Origin: Amphritea balenae
Lineage (GTDB): Bacteria; Pseudomonadota; Gammaproteobacteria; Pseudomonadales; Balneatricaceae
Direction: 5' to 3'
Length of the DNA: 64,000 bases
Assembly (NCBI RefSeq): GCF_003858655.1
Contig: NZ_RQXV01000002.1
Coordinates: 310,001 to 374,000 of the forward strand
A model generated the notes under the pieces. That model did not search any database. It had not been told where the DNA came from and worked only from the letters and a program-made list of their open reading frames with translations. Of the stretch, positions 54,077 through 63,145 are shown piece by piece. The position numbers were made by a program, and so were the translations under genes. Positions within the stretch are counted from its first letter, which is position 1. Every line of letters begins with the position of its first letter.

Positions 54077-54838
54077 TTAAAGCATCCATGGCAGGCAGAA
54101 CCAGAGATAAATAACCAGTTCATTTAGCTGTTGGCAGCTCCCCAGGCAGTCGCCGGTATAGCCACCGATACGTTTGTTAAAGTAAAAGCTGCAGCCCAGG
54201 GTTGTTAGTGTCACCGGAATCAGGACTAAAAGTGCTGCTATGTCAGCCATTAATATAAATATCAGGATGGCAGGTAACGCTGCTACCAGCATTCCCTGTT
54301 TATCTATAGTGCGGGCGACAGGTTTTACTTTACTCTGAGCATCGTCCTGAACATAGCTGTCTTTATAAATCAGGCAGACTGCAGCCAGTCGGCTAAGGCT
54401 GTGGCCGAGTAACAGTGCCGTAATAATATGTGTAAGGCTGCTCAGTGCGCTGAATTTTAGGGCCAGCATCATTATCAGGGCTATAGCACCGTATGCACCG
54501 ATACGGGAATCCTTCATGATCGTTAGTATTTGAGGTTTTTCCCAGCCACCGCCAAAGCCGTCGGCGCAATCTGCCAGTCCATCTTCATGGAATGCTCCTG
54601 TAGCGAGAAGAGTACTGAGCATCGATAATAAAATGGCAATAGGTTGTGGCAATAGCTGGCTGGTTACCCACCAGATCACCGCGGCAATGGCTCCTATCAG
54701 TAAGCCGATGATGGGTAGGTAGCGGCTAGCCTGGCTCAGGTTGGCAGAGGAAAAATCTACGCCTGCAGGGGCCGGAATTCGGGTAAAAAACACCAGTGCG
54801 TTAAAAAACAGGTTAACTTGAGGGTGAAAAGGCTTCAT
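54077..54838 (-). CDS. cobS: Adenosylcobinamide-GDP ribazoletransferase (cobalamin synthase)
   Basis: CobS, a membrane enzyme, joins adenosylcobinamide-GDP and alpha-ribazole in the last steps of B12 assembly. The 253-residue protein has FFTRIPAP near the start, the conserved GAFHEDGLADCADGFGGGW, IMKDSRIGAYGAIALIM, and about six membrane helices. No other cob or cbi gene is in the window, so it is isolated and probably serves salvage. Terminal GGYTGDCLGSCQQL is also typical. Confidence 0.93.
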   Translation of the reverse strand: MKPFHPQVNLFFNALVFFTRIPAPAGVDFSSANLSQASRYLPIIGLLIGAIAAVIWWVTSQLLPQPIAILLSMLSTLLATGAFHEDGLADCADGFGGGWEKPQILTIMKDSRIGAYGAIALIMMLALKFSALSSLTHIITALLLGHSLSRLAAVCLIYKDSYVQDDAQSKVKPVARTIDKQGMLVAALPAILIFILMADIAALLVLIPVTLTTLGCSFYFNKRIGGYTGDCLGSCQQLNELVIYLWFCLPWML

Positions 54839-54899
54839 GCAGATCCCGCTCTGGGTGTAATATTGCCGTCTACTGTAATCTAATGGTCTATGCAGGTCT

Positions 54900-55883
54900 A
54901 TGTCACAAGAACATCCTTTTGCACCCTTCGTTCGTATTCTAGGTAAAGGTAAACAAGGTTCGCGCTCGCTTACTCAGGAAGAGGCGCGTGAGGCGATGCA
55001 GATGATACTCGCTAAGCAGGTTGAGCCTGAACAGTTGGGTGCATTTCTTATGCTATTGCGGGTTAAAGAAGAATCGCCTGAAGAGTTGGCGGGCTTTGTA
55101 GAAGCGGTTCGTCAACAGTGTGATGCACCGGCTGATCTACCCGTTGATCTGGACTGGTCTACCTATGCGGGTAAAAAGCGTCAACTGCCCTGGTTTATTC
55201 TCAGTGCGCTGGCACTGGCCGGTTCAGGGGTACGGGTATTTATGCACGGAGCCAAAGGGCACACTCCGGATCGCTTTTATACTGAAGACTGTTTGAAACA
55301 GTTTGGTATCGGTGCTTGTTCTGATTGGCAGGGCGTCGCAACTGAACTGGATAATACGCATTTTGCGTTTATGTCGATCGACACGCTGAGTCCTGAAATG
55401 GCGCGAATTATTAATCTGCGTCCAGTGTTAGGACTGCGTTCTCCGGTACACACTTTATGTCGGCTGATAAATCCATTGCTGGCGCCTCATGCTGTTGATG
55501 GCGTATTCCATCCGGCCTATGCGCCGATGCATCAGAAGACTGCTCAGTTGTTAGGTACTGCAAATGGACTAACGATTAAAGGCGACGGTGGTGAAGCTGA
55601 AATTAAGCCGGACTCTGAATGTGAACTGCAATGGACCCGGGGAGATCAATACAGTGCTGAACAATGGCCGCGTTATTTCCCGCGCAGATTAGTTAAGCAG
55701 GATCTTAATACTGCGGATCTGTTATCACTCTGGCGCGGTGAAATAGAACATGAGTATGGCACTGGTGCTGTGATTTCGACTTTGGCGGTGGTGCTAAAAC
55801 TATTGAATCGGGCGGATAATTCTGTCGACTGTTTTGCTTTGGCTGAGCAGATTTGGTTAGGGCGAGATAAGCAAAAATATTAA
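54900..55883 (+). CDS. ybiB: YbiB/TrpD2 family nucleic-acid-binding protein
   Basis: This 327-residue protein belongs to the TrpD2 (YbiB) family, structurally like anthranilate phosphoribosyltransferase but without that activity; E. coli YbiB binds DNA and RNA and is linked to the SOS response. Typical stretches are LTQEEAREAMQMIL, EQLGAFLMLLRVKEESPEEL, the GSGVRVFMHGAKGHTPDRFY loop, and LRSPVHTLCRLINPL. It is divergent from cobS (60 bases between starts). Confidence 0.87.
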   Translation: MSQEHPFAPFVRILGKGKQGSRSLTQEEAREAMQMILAKQVEPEQLGAFLMLLRVKEESPEELAGFVEAVRQQCDAPADLPVDLDWSTYAGKKRQLPWFILSALALAGSGVRVFMHGAKGHTPDRFYTEDCLKQFGIGACSDWQGVATELDNTHFAFMSIDTLSPEMARIINLRPVLGLRSPVHTLCRLINPLLAPHAVDGVFHPAYAPMHQKTAQLLGTANGLTIKGDGGEAEIKPDSECELQWTRGDQYSAEQWPRYFPRRLVKQDLNTADLLSLWRGEIEHEYGTGAVISTLAVVLKLLNRADNSVDCFALAEQIWLGRDKQKY

Positions 55884-55911
55884 GGTTGCTCGCTATTTGC
55901 CTTGCAGCGTT

Positions 55912-55939
55912 AAAAAAGAGACCCTCAGGTCTCTTTTTT
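55912..55939. terminator. Bidirectional terminator after ybiB
   Basis: AAAAAAGAGACC, loop CTCA, GGTCTCTTTTTT. It partly overlaps the end of the convergent C39-like peptidase gene. Confidence 0.88.
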
Positions 55940-56410
55940 TATTTCGATATACCACTTAGGCTTCATGTTGTGAAAATCAGTTCTTCGGTTCTCTTCAAGA
56001 TAGCTGGCTGAATCTATCACCTCTGCTATACCTTCGGATCTCTTAAAGACCACCCAGTGCCAGAAGCATTTACCGTTTTCCTGATGATGTTTGATTGATA
56101 GTAACGACAGATCAGGCAGTGATTGCCAGGTCACAAAAGGAGTTTCTTCGGTAGATGTTTCAATACCAAAGGCTCCTAACATGCGTCTTAAATACCGGGT
56201 GTCAGACCAGAGTGATTCATCTGAAGCCTGAATACCCATAGCATTAGCGATCTGTTTCATCTCTGGGTATGTCTTACCCAGTATGTTAGCGACTGAGGCA
56301 ATACCGCATCCAGTTGCCTCTTCCTGTATCACCGGCTTCATGAAAGCCTGCTCCTGATCGGTAAGATGCTGCATTACTGTTAACTTTCTTTCTGTGGAGT
56401 GAGCGGGCAT
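55925..56410 (-). CDS. C39-like papain-fold cysteine peptidase or toxin-like domain
   Basis: This protein has a papain-like triad typical of C39-like peptidases: the cysteine in EEATGCGIASVANILG, a histidine in CFWHWVVFKR, and an Asp or Ser in VIDSASYLEE. It has about 161 residues from the ATG at 56410 (AAGAG upstream); ATG 56374 is a possible later start. No signal peptide or transporter domain is present. C39 domains usually cut bacteriocin leaders at Gly-Gly, but no ABC transporter or peptide is nearby, so the substrate is unknown. It partly overlaps the upstream antiporter region if longer starts are used. Confidence 0.65.
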   Translation of the reverse strand: MPAHSTERKLTVMQHLTDQEQAFMKPVIQEEATGCGIASVANILGKTYPEMKQIANAMGIQASDESLWSDTRYLRRMLGAFGIETSTEETPFVTWQSLPDLSLLSIKHHQENGKCFWHWVVFKRSEGIAEVIDSASYLEENRRTDFHNMKPKWYIEIKKET

Positions 56411-56450
56411 TGTCTTTGCTCTTTTTAACAAGCCGCGCAGCGGCGTCTTT

Positions 56451-57620
56451 CTAGTCTCGCCTGAGTTTGTCTGAAACCGCAATCGGATTGGGGTAGTTAA
56501 AGATCACCACATAGGTTGAGAACAGGAAGGTCAGAATCGCAGTGGCCTGAATAACGTGCGAAGCTTCCTGGCCAATCAGTGCAGCACTGGTAGCCATGTA
56601 GGCGATCAGTAGTGAAAACTCACTGATCTGGCCCAGACGGAAGCCGACTTCCCAGGCCAGTTTATTGTCTTCGCTGATACTCTGTAACAGGAAACGGAAT
56701 ACGACAGGTTTCAGTACCAGCACAAGTAGTGCCAGCAGCAGGGCCGGGATGATGATCTGGCCAAGCAGTCCAAGGTTGAAGCTGGCGCCGATAGAGAAGA
56801 AGAACAGGATCAGGAAGAAATCCCGCAGGGGCTTCAGGCTGGTGGCGATATACTGAGCAATTGGGCTGGTGGCCACGGTTACACCGGCAATAAAGGCTCC
56901 TATTTCAGCCGACAAACCAGCCAGTTGCGCCAGCTCAGCCAGGCCCAGACACCAGCCTATAGCGACCAGAAAAATATACTCATGGAACCGGTCAAACTTT
57001 TGAATCAGGGGAAGTAGAATAAAACGGACAAAAATAAAGGCGCCAACAATAATCACGGGCAGAGCGACCGCCGTTTTGAGGAAGCTGGCTAGCTGACTGC
57101 TACCGTTGTCGCCGCTATTCAAAAACAGCAGCACCAGAATGGCGATAACGTCTTGTAGCAATAACAAGCCGACGACCAGCTCACCGGTATGCTTATGGTG
57201 TAAGACAGTGGTAGGCAGGAGTTTGATGCCTATTATAGTGCTGGAGAACATCAGGGCGACGCCGATGATCACCGCTTCAGTAGTAGTGTAGCCAAATGAG
57301 ATGCCGACCACGTAGCCCACTGCCATAAATATAATCGCGCTGAAAATGGCGACCAAAGTGGCTTTTTTTAGCATATGAACCAGATGGCTGGGTTGCATAT
57401 CAAGGCCTAGCAGAAACAGTAGGAAGATGATGCCTATATGCGATATTTCGGATAACAGGGCGGTATCCTGAATGAAACTGTAGCCATAAGGGCCTAACAG
57501 TGCGCCTAGTACTATGTAGGCAACCAACAGGGGTTGCCGGGTGTAAAGGGCAATAGTAGCCAATACGGCTGCGCCGGTAAAAATCAGAAAAAACGAAAAA
57601 ACCAGGCTGTGTTCCATCAT
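56451..57620 (-). CDS. KefB/CPA2-type cation:proton antiporter
   Basis: This 389-residue membrane protein of the monovalent cation:proton antiporter-2 family has about 12 or 13 helices. Conserved segments are QPLLVAYIVLGALLGPYG, GIIFLLFLLGLDM, LMFSSTIIGIKLLP, and LLLQDVIAILVL, with the Asp used in ion coupling in QDV. The C-terminal TrkA-N nucleotide-binding domain of KefB and KefC is missing, so gating by glutathione adducts is not expected. The true ion is unknown. Confidence 0.9.
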   Translation of the reverse strand: MMEHSLVFSFFLIFTGAAVLATIALYTRQPLLVAYIVLGALLGPYGYSFIQDTALLSEISHIGIIFLLFLLGLDMQPSHLVHMLKKATLVAIFSAIIFMAVGYVVGISFGYTTTEAVIIGVALMFSSTIIGIKLLPTTVLHHKHTGELVVGLLLLQDVIAILVLLFLNSGDNGSSQLASFLKTAVALPVIIVGAFIFVRFILLPLIQKFDRFHEYIFLVAIGWCLGLAELAQLAGLSAEIGAFIAGVTVATSPIAQYIATSLKPLRDFFLILFFFSIGASFNLGLLGQIIIPALLLALLVLVLKPVVFRFLLQSISEDNKLAWEVGFRLGQISEFSLLIAYMATSAALIGQEASHVIQATAILTFLFSTYVVIFNYPNPIAVSDKLRRD

Positions 57621-57736
57621 AGGGGTTGTTCCATCATAAGAAAGCGAAGTTCCTGTTATTAATGACTTTATTGATAGTTGGAAGTATAGGCCTGTTAGGC
57701 GCTACCGGTGTGAGTTATCTGCCCAGTCTAACCAAT

Positions 57737-59065
57737 CTATATGCGGATATGAACCCAGTTTTTGCGGTTCCATACATAGATGAACAATAGTGATGATCCG
57801 GCCCGGTGAATGATCTGTACCAGCCAGATGCCGGTCAGGCCAAAACCTAGCCAGGGTCCTGCCAGCCAGGCCAGTGGCAGATAGAAGCACCACTGGCCCA
57901 GGATTGAGATTGACATTACTGTCCTATTAGCTCCGGCGCCCAGCAATGCCTGAGTCAGAACGATAGCGGCTGCATCCAGACAGATGGCAACCCCAGTTAG
58001 CATTAAAGGTAGTCTGGCTTGTTCGATAGCTTCACTGGAGGCCAGAAAAATACCGAGCAGATTTTCAGGGAATAACCACATGGGCAGGCTGAGAAGTGAC
58101 ATAGTCAGTAGCGCCGCCAGAATTACATCCCAGCCCCAGCGGCAGGCCAGGTCCGGGCGGTTCTGACCTAAGGCGTGGCTGACCAGAGTGGTCGATGCGA
58201 TGCCGAGGCCGACGCCCGGTAGTATCAGAAGTAACGCCAGATTGATAAGGACATGACCTATGGCCTGCTGCTCGGTGCCCAGTTGACCAATGATCCAGAA
58301 CAGAGCGGCGACTGCTGCAGCAAAAAAGAACTGCTGTATTGAGTGGGGTACAGATAACTTCAGAAGCGAGTGCAATGTGCGGGTATTGCGCAGACTGATT
58401 TGAAACAGGCCCTGATTGCGGGCTTTGCGAAAGGTCAGCAAGCCAATGATAAAAGCACCAATATAGAGTGAAAGGGTGGTACCGAGTCCTGCTCCGGCTG
58501 CGCCCATAGCCGGAAGGCCAAAGTGTCCAAAGATAAGGGCATAACTGATGAGTACATTTAGCAGATGTGTAATCAACAGTACCCGCAAATAGACCATAGG
58601 TCGGTTTGTGCCATTCCAATAGCCACGAAAGGTCAGATTAAAGCCGACAGCCAGCATGGCCAGAATCCGGTATTCAAAATATTGATCGGCAATGGTAAGT
58701 GCCTTTAGATCGCTGCTCATCAGCGCAACCATGGGGTCGGAGATAGCGGTGAAAAATAGAATCAGAGGGAGGGTTGTCAGTAGTGCTAGCAGAAGCCCCC
58801 AGCTTAAAGGCTGGGCTATTTCTGATTGACGCTCCTGGCCTTTGCGGCGAGCAACCAGCGTTTGAACGCCTGAAGAAAGTCCCATAATAAGACTGATAGC
58901 CAAAAAGCTGCTGTAGCCACCAATCCCAACCCCTGCCAGTGCCGTTTCCCCCAGGCTGCCAACCATAGCGGCATCGACCAGATTTAACAGACTTTGTGAC
59001 AGCATGCCGCCGATAATTGGCAGCCCCAGTGCGAGTATGGTTCTGATGCGCTGCCGGCGAGTCAA
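57737..59065 (-). CDS. MATE family efflux transporter
   Basis: This 442-residue protein has 12 predicted membrane helices in the MATE pattern: ALGLPIIGGMLSQSLLNLVDAAMVG at the start, GLSSGVQTLVAR, FRGYWNGTNRP, AMGAAGAGLGTTLSLY and the second-half repeat with ASTTLVSHALGQNRPDLA. It exports drugs or organic cations in exchange for Na+ or H+; the substrate is unknown. It stands alone, divergent from nfuA. Confidence 0.93.
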   Translation of the reverse strand: MTRRQRIRTILALGLPIIGGMLSQSLLNLVDAAMVGSLGETALAGVGIGGYSSFLAISLIMGLSSGVQTLVARRKGQERQSEIAQPLSWGLLLALLTTLPLILFFTAISDPMVALMSSDLKALTIADQYFEYRILAMLAVGFNLTFRGYWNGTNRPMVYLRVLLITHLLNVLISYALIFGHFGLPAMGAAGAGLGTTLSLYIGAFIIGLLTFRKARNQGLFQISLRNTRTLHSLLKLSVPHSIQQFFFAAAVAALFWIIGQLGTEQQAIGHVLINLALLLILPGVGLGIASTTLVSHALGQNRPDLACRWGWDVILAALLTMSLLSLPMWLFPENLLGIFLASSEAIEQARLPLMLTGVAICLDAAAIVLTQALLGAGANRTVMSISILGQWCFYLPLAWLAGPWLGFGLTGIWLVQIIHRAGSSLLFIYVWNRKNWVHIRI

Positions 59066-59218
59066 ATTAGACTTTTCCTGTATCCAAATGGGAGAAGCGG
59101 GGCAGTCTAACAGATTCTTTTAAGTGATGTATTTGTTAATAGCTGATCAATTTACTCGGGTTTAGAAAGGGTGTATCCTGAGCCTCATAGCGTGTTTGTA
59201 TAAGTAACAGGATACTGA

Positions 59219-59812
59219 ATGAATATTACCGTAACAGAATCAGCTGAAGACTACCTTGCAGAGCTGCTGGAAAAGCAGGACGTGGAGGGTATCGCAGTAC
59301 GGATGTTTGTCACCCAGCCAGGTACACCTTATGCAGAAACCTGCCTCGCTTACTGTCGCCCCGATGAAGTGGTCGAAGACGATGCGGTAATGCAGAAAAC
59401 CAAGCTAAAGTTTTACTTTGAGAAAAACAGCCTGCCTTATCTGGAAGAGGCAACGGTTGACTTTGCGACCGACCGGATGGGGGGGCAGCTAACGATTAAA
59501 GCCCCTAATTCTAAAGTGCCTATGGTGTCAGCAGATAGTCCGATGGATGAGCAGATAAACTATATTCTTTATTCTGATGTTAACCCGGGGCTAGCTTCAC
59601 ACGGTGGCGAAGTTAAGTTGATGGAGCTGGTGGAAGAAGAGCAGGGGCATATCGCTATTCTTCAGTTTGGCGGCGGCTGTCAGGGTTGTAGTGCGGTAGA
59701 TATGACGCTTAAGGATGGGGTTGAGAAAACCTTGGTTGAACGTATACCGGGTTTGATCGGCGTACGTGATGTAACCGATCATAGTGTGCGGGAAAACGCA
59801 TACTACAAATAA
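59219..59812 (+). CDS. nfuA: Fe-S cluster carrier NfuA
   Basis: NfuA carries [4Fe-4S] clusters to target enzymes such as aconitase under stress. The 197 residues comprise an A-type-like N-terminal domain (about 1-95) that lacks the usual three cysteines as in E. coli, and a C-terminal Nfu domain with the cluster-binding CxxC in [19 protein letters not shown]. It is a single gene with its own promoter and terminator. Confidence 0.95.
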   Translation: MNITVTESAEDYLAELLEKQDVEGIAVRMFVTQPGTPYAETCLAYCRPDEVVEDDAVMQKTKLKFYFEKNSLPYLEEATVDFATDRMGGQLTIKAPNSKVPMVSADSPMDEQINYILYSDVNPGLASHGGEVKLMELVEEEQGHIAILQFGGGCQGCSAVDMTLKDGVEKTLVERIPGLIGVRDVTDHSVRENAYYK

Positions 59813-59827
59813 ACCTATAAATTATAT

Positions 59828-59852
59828 AAAGCCCGGCATTGCCGGGCTTTTT
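59828..59852 (+). terminator. Terminator of nfuA
   Basis: AAAGCCCGGC, loop ATT, GCCGGGCTTTTT, about 15 bases after the stop. Confidence 0.9.
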
Positions 59853-60010
59853 AGTTTTTTGGTGATGTTATGAAGAAAGGGTAGCTGCTGAAGCCCCCAT
59901 TTTGGTGGCAAGTTAGCAGAGTGCTTTGCTGTTTATAAGGTCAGACAGTGATACATTCTAACTGGCAGTACGCTTATTTTTTGTTTTTACAGATTTTTCT
60001 TTCGGTGTGG

Positions 60011-60037
60011 TTGTTTTTTTAAAGGCCAGCCCCATCT
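60011..60037 (+). promoter_or_regulatory. Putative sigma-32 heat-shock promoter of lon
   Basis: CCCCATCT at 60030-60037 matches the sigma-32 -10 consensus CCCCATnT. A weak -35 element TTGTTT lies at 60011-60016, 13 bases upstream, the standard spacing (consensus TTGAAA). It would start a transcript near 60045, giving a leader of about 70 bases before the lon ATG. The rest of this 302-base gap, 59813 to 60114, is the nfuA terminator and A+T-rich sequence. Confidence 0.6.
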
Positions 60038-60114
60038 AAATGAAAAGCGTTATACCGTTCTATCTGTATCTGTGTGTAGCGCAGTTACTATCGTCTAGAG
60101 GAGTTAGGTCCGTT

Positions 60115-62544
60115 ATGGCACCACTCGAGAATAATAAAGAGATCACTTCCACCACATTGCCGGTTTTGCCCCTGCGTGATGTTGTTGTTTATCCACATAT
60201 GGTGATCCCGTTGTTTGTTGGCCGGGAAAAGTCGATTCAGGCCCTCGAAGCAGCGATGTTGCAGGATAAAGAGATCCTGTTGATTGCACAGAAAAATGCG
60301 TCCGATGATGAGCCGATCGGCAGTGATCTGTTTGATATTGGTACCGTTGCCAGTGTTTTGCAGATGCTAAAACTACCGGATGGTACAGTTAAGGTGCTGG
60401 TTGAGGGCGATTATCGTGCCCGTATCGATCAGCTGCACGAGACTGAGGAGCATTTCACAGCGGATATCTCTGTGCTGCCTATTGAAGAGGTCAGCACCGG
60501 TGAGGCTGAGATCTATAAGCGCACTGCGCTGGATCAGTTTGAGCGTTTTGTTCAGGTAAACAAAAAGATTCCATCTGAGGTGTTGACCTCGCTGGGTTCG
60601 ATTGATGAGATCGGTCGTCTTGCCGATACCATCGCTGCACATATGTCGCTTAAATTGCCTGAAAAACAGGAAATTCTCGAGATGCTGAGTGATCAGCAGC
60701 GACTTGAGCATCTGATGGCTCTGATGGAGTCTGAGATCGACCTGGTTGAGGTTGAGAAGCGGATTCGTGGTCGTGTTAAGAAACAGATGGAGAAGAGTCA
60801 GCGCGAGTATTATCTGAATGAGCAGATGAAGGCTATTCAGAAAGAACTGGGCGATCTGGATGAAAATGGTACCACTGATATTGAAGAGCTGAAAAAGCGA
60901 ATCGATGAAGCGGGTATGCCGCAGGAAGCGTTAGATAAAACGCTGAATGAATATAATAAGCTGAAGATGATGTCGCCGATGTCTGCTGAGGCGACGGTTG
61001 TTCGTGGTTACATCGATTGGATGTTACAGATTCCATGGGCGAAGCGATCTAAAGTTCGTCACGATATGAAGCGTGCCGAAGCGATTCTGAATGAAGACCA
61101 TTACGGCCTGGAAGAGGTTAAAGACCGGATTCTGGAATATTTGGCGGTGCAGAAGCGGGTTCGTAAGCTTAAAGGGCCTATTTTGTGTTTGGTAGGACCT
61201 CCGGGCGTAGGTAAAACCTCACTGGGTCGTTCTATTGCGCGGGCAACGAATCGTCAGTATGTGCGGATGGCGTTGGGTGGTGTGCGTGATGAGGCGGAGA
61301 TTCGTGGTCACCGTCGAACTTACATCGGTTCTATGCCGGGTAAGTTGATTCAAAAAATGTCTAAAGTTGGCGTAAGAAACCCGCTGTTCCTGCTCGATGA
61401 GATCGATAAAATGGGTATGGATCAGCGCGGCGATCCTGCCTCGGCACTGCTTGAAGTGCTGGATCCCGAGCAGAACAGTACATTCAATGATCACTACCTT
61501 GAAGTAGATTATGATCTGTCCGATGTGATGTTTGTCTGTACCTCTAACTCGATGAATATTCCGGGTCCGTTGCTGGATCGGATGGAGACTATCAGTATTC
61601 CGGGTTATACCGAGGATGAGAAGTTAAACATCGCGCGTAAGTATCTGATTCCTAAACAGCTTAAAACCAATGGTCTGAAGAAGAATGAGTTGATCATTGA
61701 GGATGAAGCGGTAACCGATCTGATTCGTTATTACACCCGCGAGGCAGGTGTGCGTGGATTGGAGCGTGAGATTGCTAAGATTTGCCGTAAAGTGATTAAA
61801 GAGATCGCTTTGGAAGGTGTTAAGGGTACTTCTGTAACCGCTAATAGCGAGAATCTTGAGCATTACTCCGGGGTCCGTAAATGCAACTTCGGTGTGGCAG
61901 AAGAGGAAGATCGTATCGGTCAGGTAACAGGTCTGGCCTGGACCTCTGTCGGTGGTGATATTCTGACGATAGAGTCAGCTGTTGTGCCAGGTAAGGGGCG
62001 TCAGGTGCGCACCGGATCGCTGGGTGATGTGATGCAGGAATCTATTCAGGCGGCGCTGACTGTGGTTAGAAGTCGGGCGGAATCTTTGGGTATAAATCCT
62101 GATTTTCATGAAGAAAATGATATCCATATTCACGTACCTGAAGGGGCTACGCCTAAAGATGGTCCGAGTGCTGGCATCGGAATGTGTACGGCTTTAGTGT
62201 CGGTGCTTGCCGATATACCGGTTCGCTCTGATGTTGCGATGACCGGCGAAATTACCCTGCGGGGGCAGGTTCTGCCTATCGGTGGTCTGAAAGAAAAGCT
62301 GCTGGCTGCGCATCGTGGTGGTATTAAAACGGTCATCATTCCTGATGAAAACACCCGTGATCTGAAAGAAATTCCAGATAATATCAAGGCAGACCTTGAA
62401 ATTTGTCCGGTTAAGTGGATAGATGATGTCCTGCAAATTGCTTTGAAATATAGCCCAGAGCCCTTGACAGAAGAGCAAAAGGCAAACCTTTCTGAGAAGA
62501 AAAAGCAAGCAAAAAATGAGCAGGGACAAATAAAACCGCATTAA
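60115..62544 (+). CDS. lon: ATP-dependent protease Lon
   Basis: Lon degrades misfolded and regulatory proteins. The 809-residue protein (start at 60115; the open frame to 60040 would add 25 residues that are not Lon-like) has the N-terminal substrate domain (TLPVLPLRDVVVYPHMVIP), the AAA+ domain with Walker A GPPGVGKT at 361-368 and Walker B LFLLDEIDKM, and the serine-lysine protease domain with S685 in KDGPSAGIGM and K728 in GGLKEKLLAAH. A GAGGAG sequence lies upstream of the chosen ATG. hupB follows. Confidence 0.96.
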   Translation: MAPLENNKEITSTTLPVLPLRDVVVYPHMVIPLFVGREKSIQALEAAMLQDKEILLIAQKNASDDEPIGSDLFDIGTVASVLQMLKLPDGTVKVLVEGDYRARIDQLHETEEHFTADISVLPIEEVSTGEAEIYKRTALDQFERFVQVNKKIPSEVLTSLGSIDEIGRLADTIAAHMSLKLPEKQEILEMLSDQQRLEHLMALMESEIDLVEVEKRIRGRVKKQMEKSQREYYLNEQMKAIQKELGDLDENGTTDIEELKKRIDEAGMPQEALDKTLNEYNKLKMMSPMSAEATVVRGYIDWMLQIPWAKRSKVRHDMKRAEAILNEDHYGLEEVKDRILEYLAVQKRVRKLKGPILCLVGPPGVGKTSLGRSIARATNRQYVRMALGGVRDEAEIRGHRRTYIGSMPGKLIQKMSKVGVRNPLFLLDEIDKMGMDQRGDPASALLEVLDPEQNSTFNDHYLEVDYDLSDVMFVCTSNSMNIPGPLLDRMETISIPGYTEDEKLNIARKYLIPKQLKTNGLKKNELIIEDEAVTDLIRYYTREAGVRGLEREIAKICRKVIKEIALEGVKGTSVTANSENLEHYSGVRKCNFGVAEEEDRIGQVTGLAWTSVGGDILTIESAVVPGKGRQVRTGSLGDVMQESIQAALTVVRSRAESLGINPDFHEENDIHIHVPEGATPKDGPSAGIGMCTALVSVLADIPVRSDVAMTGEITLRGQVLPIGGLKEKLLAAHRGGIKTVIIPDENTRDLKEIPDNIKADLEICPVKWIDDVLQIALKYSPEPLTEEQKANLSEKKKQAKNEQGQIKPH

Positions 62545-62673
62545 CACAAAATAGTTACCAAACTGCCTGAAAGCCGCTTGACAGCTGAATTGTGCGCTTG
62601 GTATAAATTGTCCGACTACCTTGCTGGGCATGGACCACAGAATATAAAAAATGATTCATATAAGGGGAACAAT

Positions 62674-62949
62674 GTGAATAAATCTGAACTGATCGACGCA
62701 ATTGCAGCTTCTGCTGACATTCCAAAGGCCGCTGCTGGTCGTGCACTGGACGCTACACTAGAATCAGTATCTGGCGCGCTGCAAAAGGGTGACTCTGTTG
62801 CTCTGGTAGGCTTCGGTACTTTTGGTGTTAAAGAGCGTGCTGCACGTACTGGTCGTAACCCACAGACTGGTCAGCCGATCCAGATTGCAGCGGCAACGCT
62901 GCCAACTTTCAAGCCTGGTAAGGCTCTGAAAGACGCTGTAAACAAGTAA
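62674..62949 (+). CDS. hupB: DNA-binding protein HU-beta
   Basis: This nucleoid-associated protein bends DNA as a dimer. It has 91 residues with the GTG start at 62674 and the ribosome binding site AGGGGA before it; E. coli hupB also starts with GTG. The sequence reads [19 protein letters not shown], with [18 protein letters not shown] for the arm containing the DNA-intercalating proline. Adjacent ATGs upstream are out of frame or too far. It follows lon after 129 bases and precedes tRNA-Asp. Confidence 0.96.
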   Translation: MNKSELIDAIAASADIPKAAAGRALDATLESVSGALQKGDSVALVGFGTFGVKERAARTGRNPQTGQPIQIAAATLPTFKPGKALKDAVNK

Positions 62950-62988
62950 GAAAAGCTAGCGCCTGATCCGTAAGGATCGCTGGCACCC

Positions 62989-63065
62989 GGAGCGGTAGTT
63001 CAGTTGGTTAGAATACCTGCCTGTCACGCAGGGGGTCGCGGGTTCGAGTCCCGTCCGTTCCGCCA
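62989..63065 (+). tRNA. tRNA-Asp (anticodon GTC)
   Basis: The 77-base sequence from GGAGCGG to CGCCA is nearly identical to E. coli tRNA-Asp. The acceptor stem GGAGCGG pairs with the CCGTTCC end; the anticodon loop CTGTCAC has GTC at 63023-63025, and the T-loop TTCGAGT is intact. The CCA end is encoded. It lies between hupB and ppiD. Confidence 0.98.
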
Positions 63066-63072
63066 ACTACAA

Positions 63073-63107
63073 AAGGCGCATCCTGTTTAAGGGTGCGCTT
63101 TTTTTTA
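63073..63107 (+). terminator. Terminator after tRNA-Asp
   Basis: GCGCA at 63076-63080 pairs with TGCGC at 63094-63098, with inner CC/GG pairing and eight or more T residues after it. Confidence 0.82.
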
Positions 63108-63145
63108 TTGGCAACCCAATAAACCTTTAGAGACCAAGAGGCATC

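Noticed and set aside
52639-54123. N-terminal extension of RlmD to 54123
   Set aside because: The extra 30 residues overlap cobS and lack RlmD similarity, while the ATG at 54033 has a perfect AGGAGA ribosome binding site.
60040-60114. 25-residue N-terminal extension of Lon
   Set aside because: The residues are hydrophobic and not Lon-like, and the extension would begin at or before the likely transcription start of the sigma-32 promoter.
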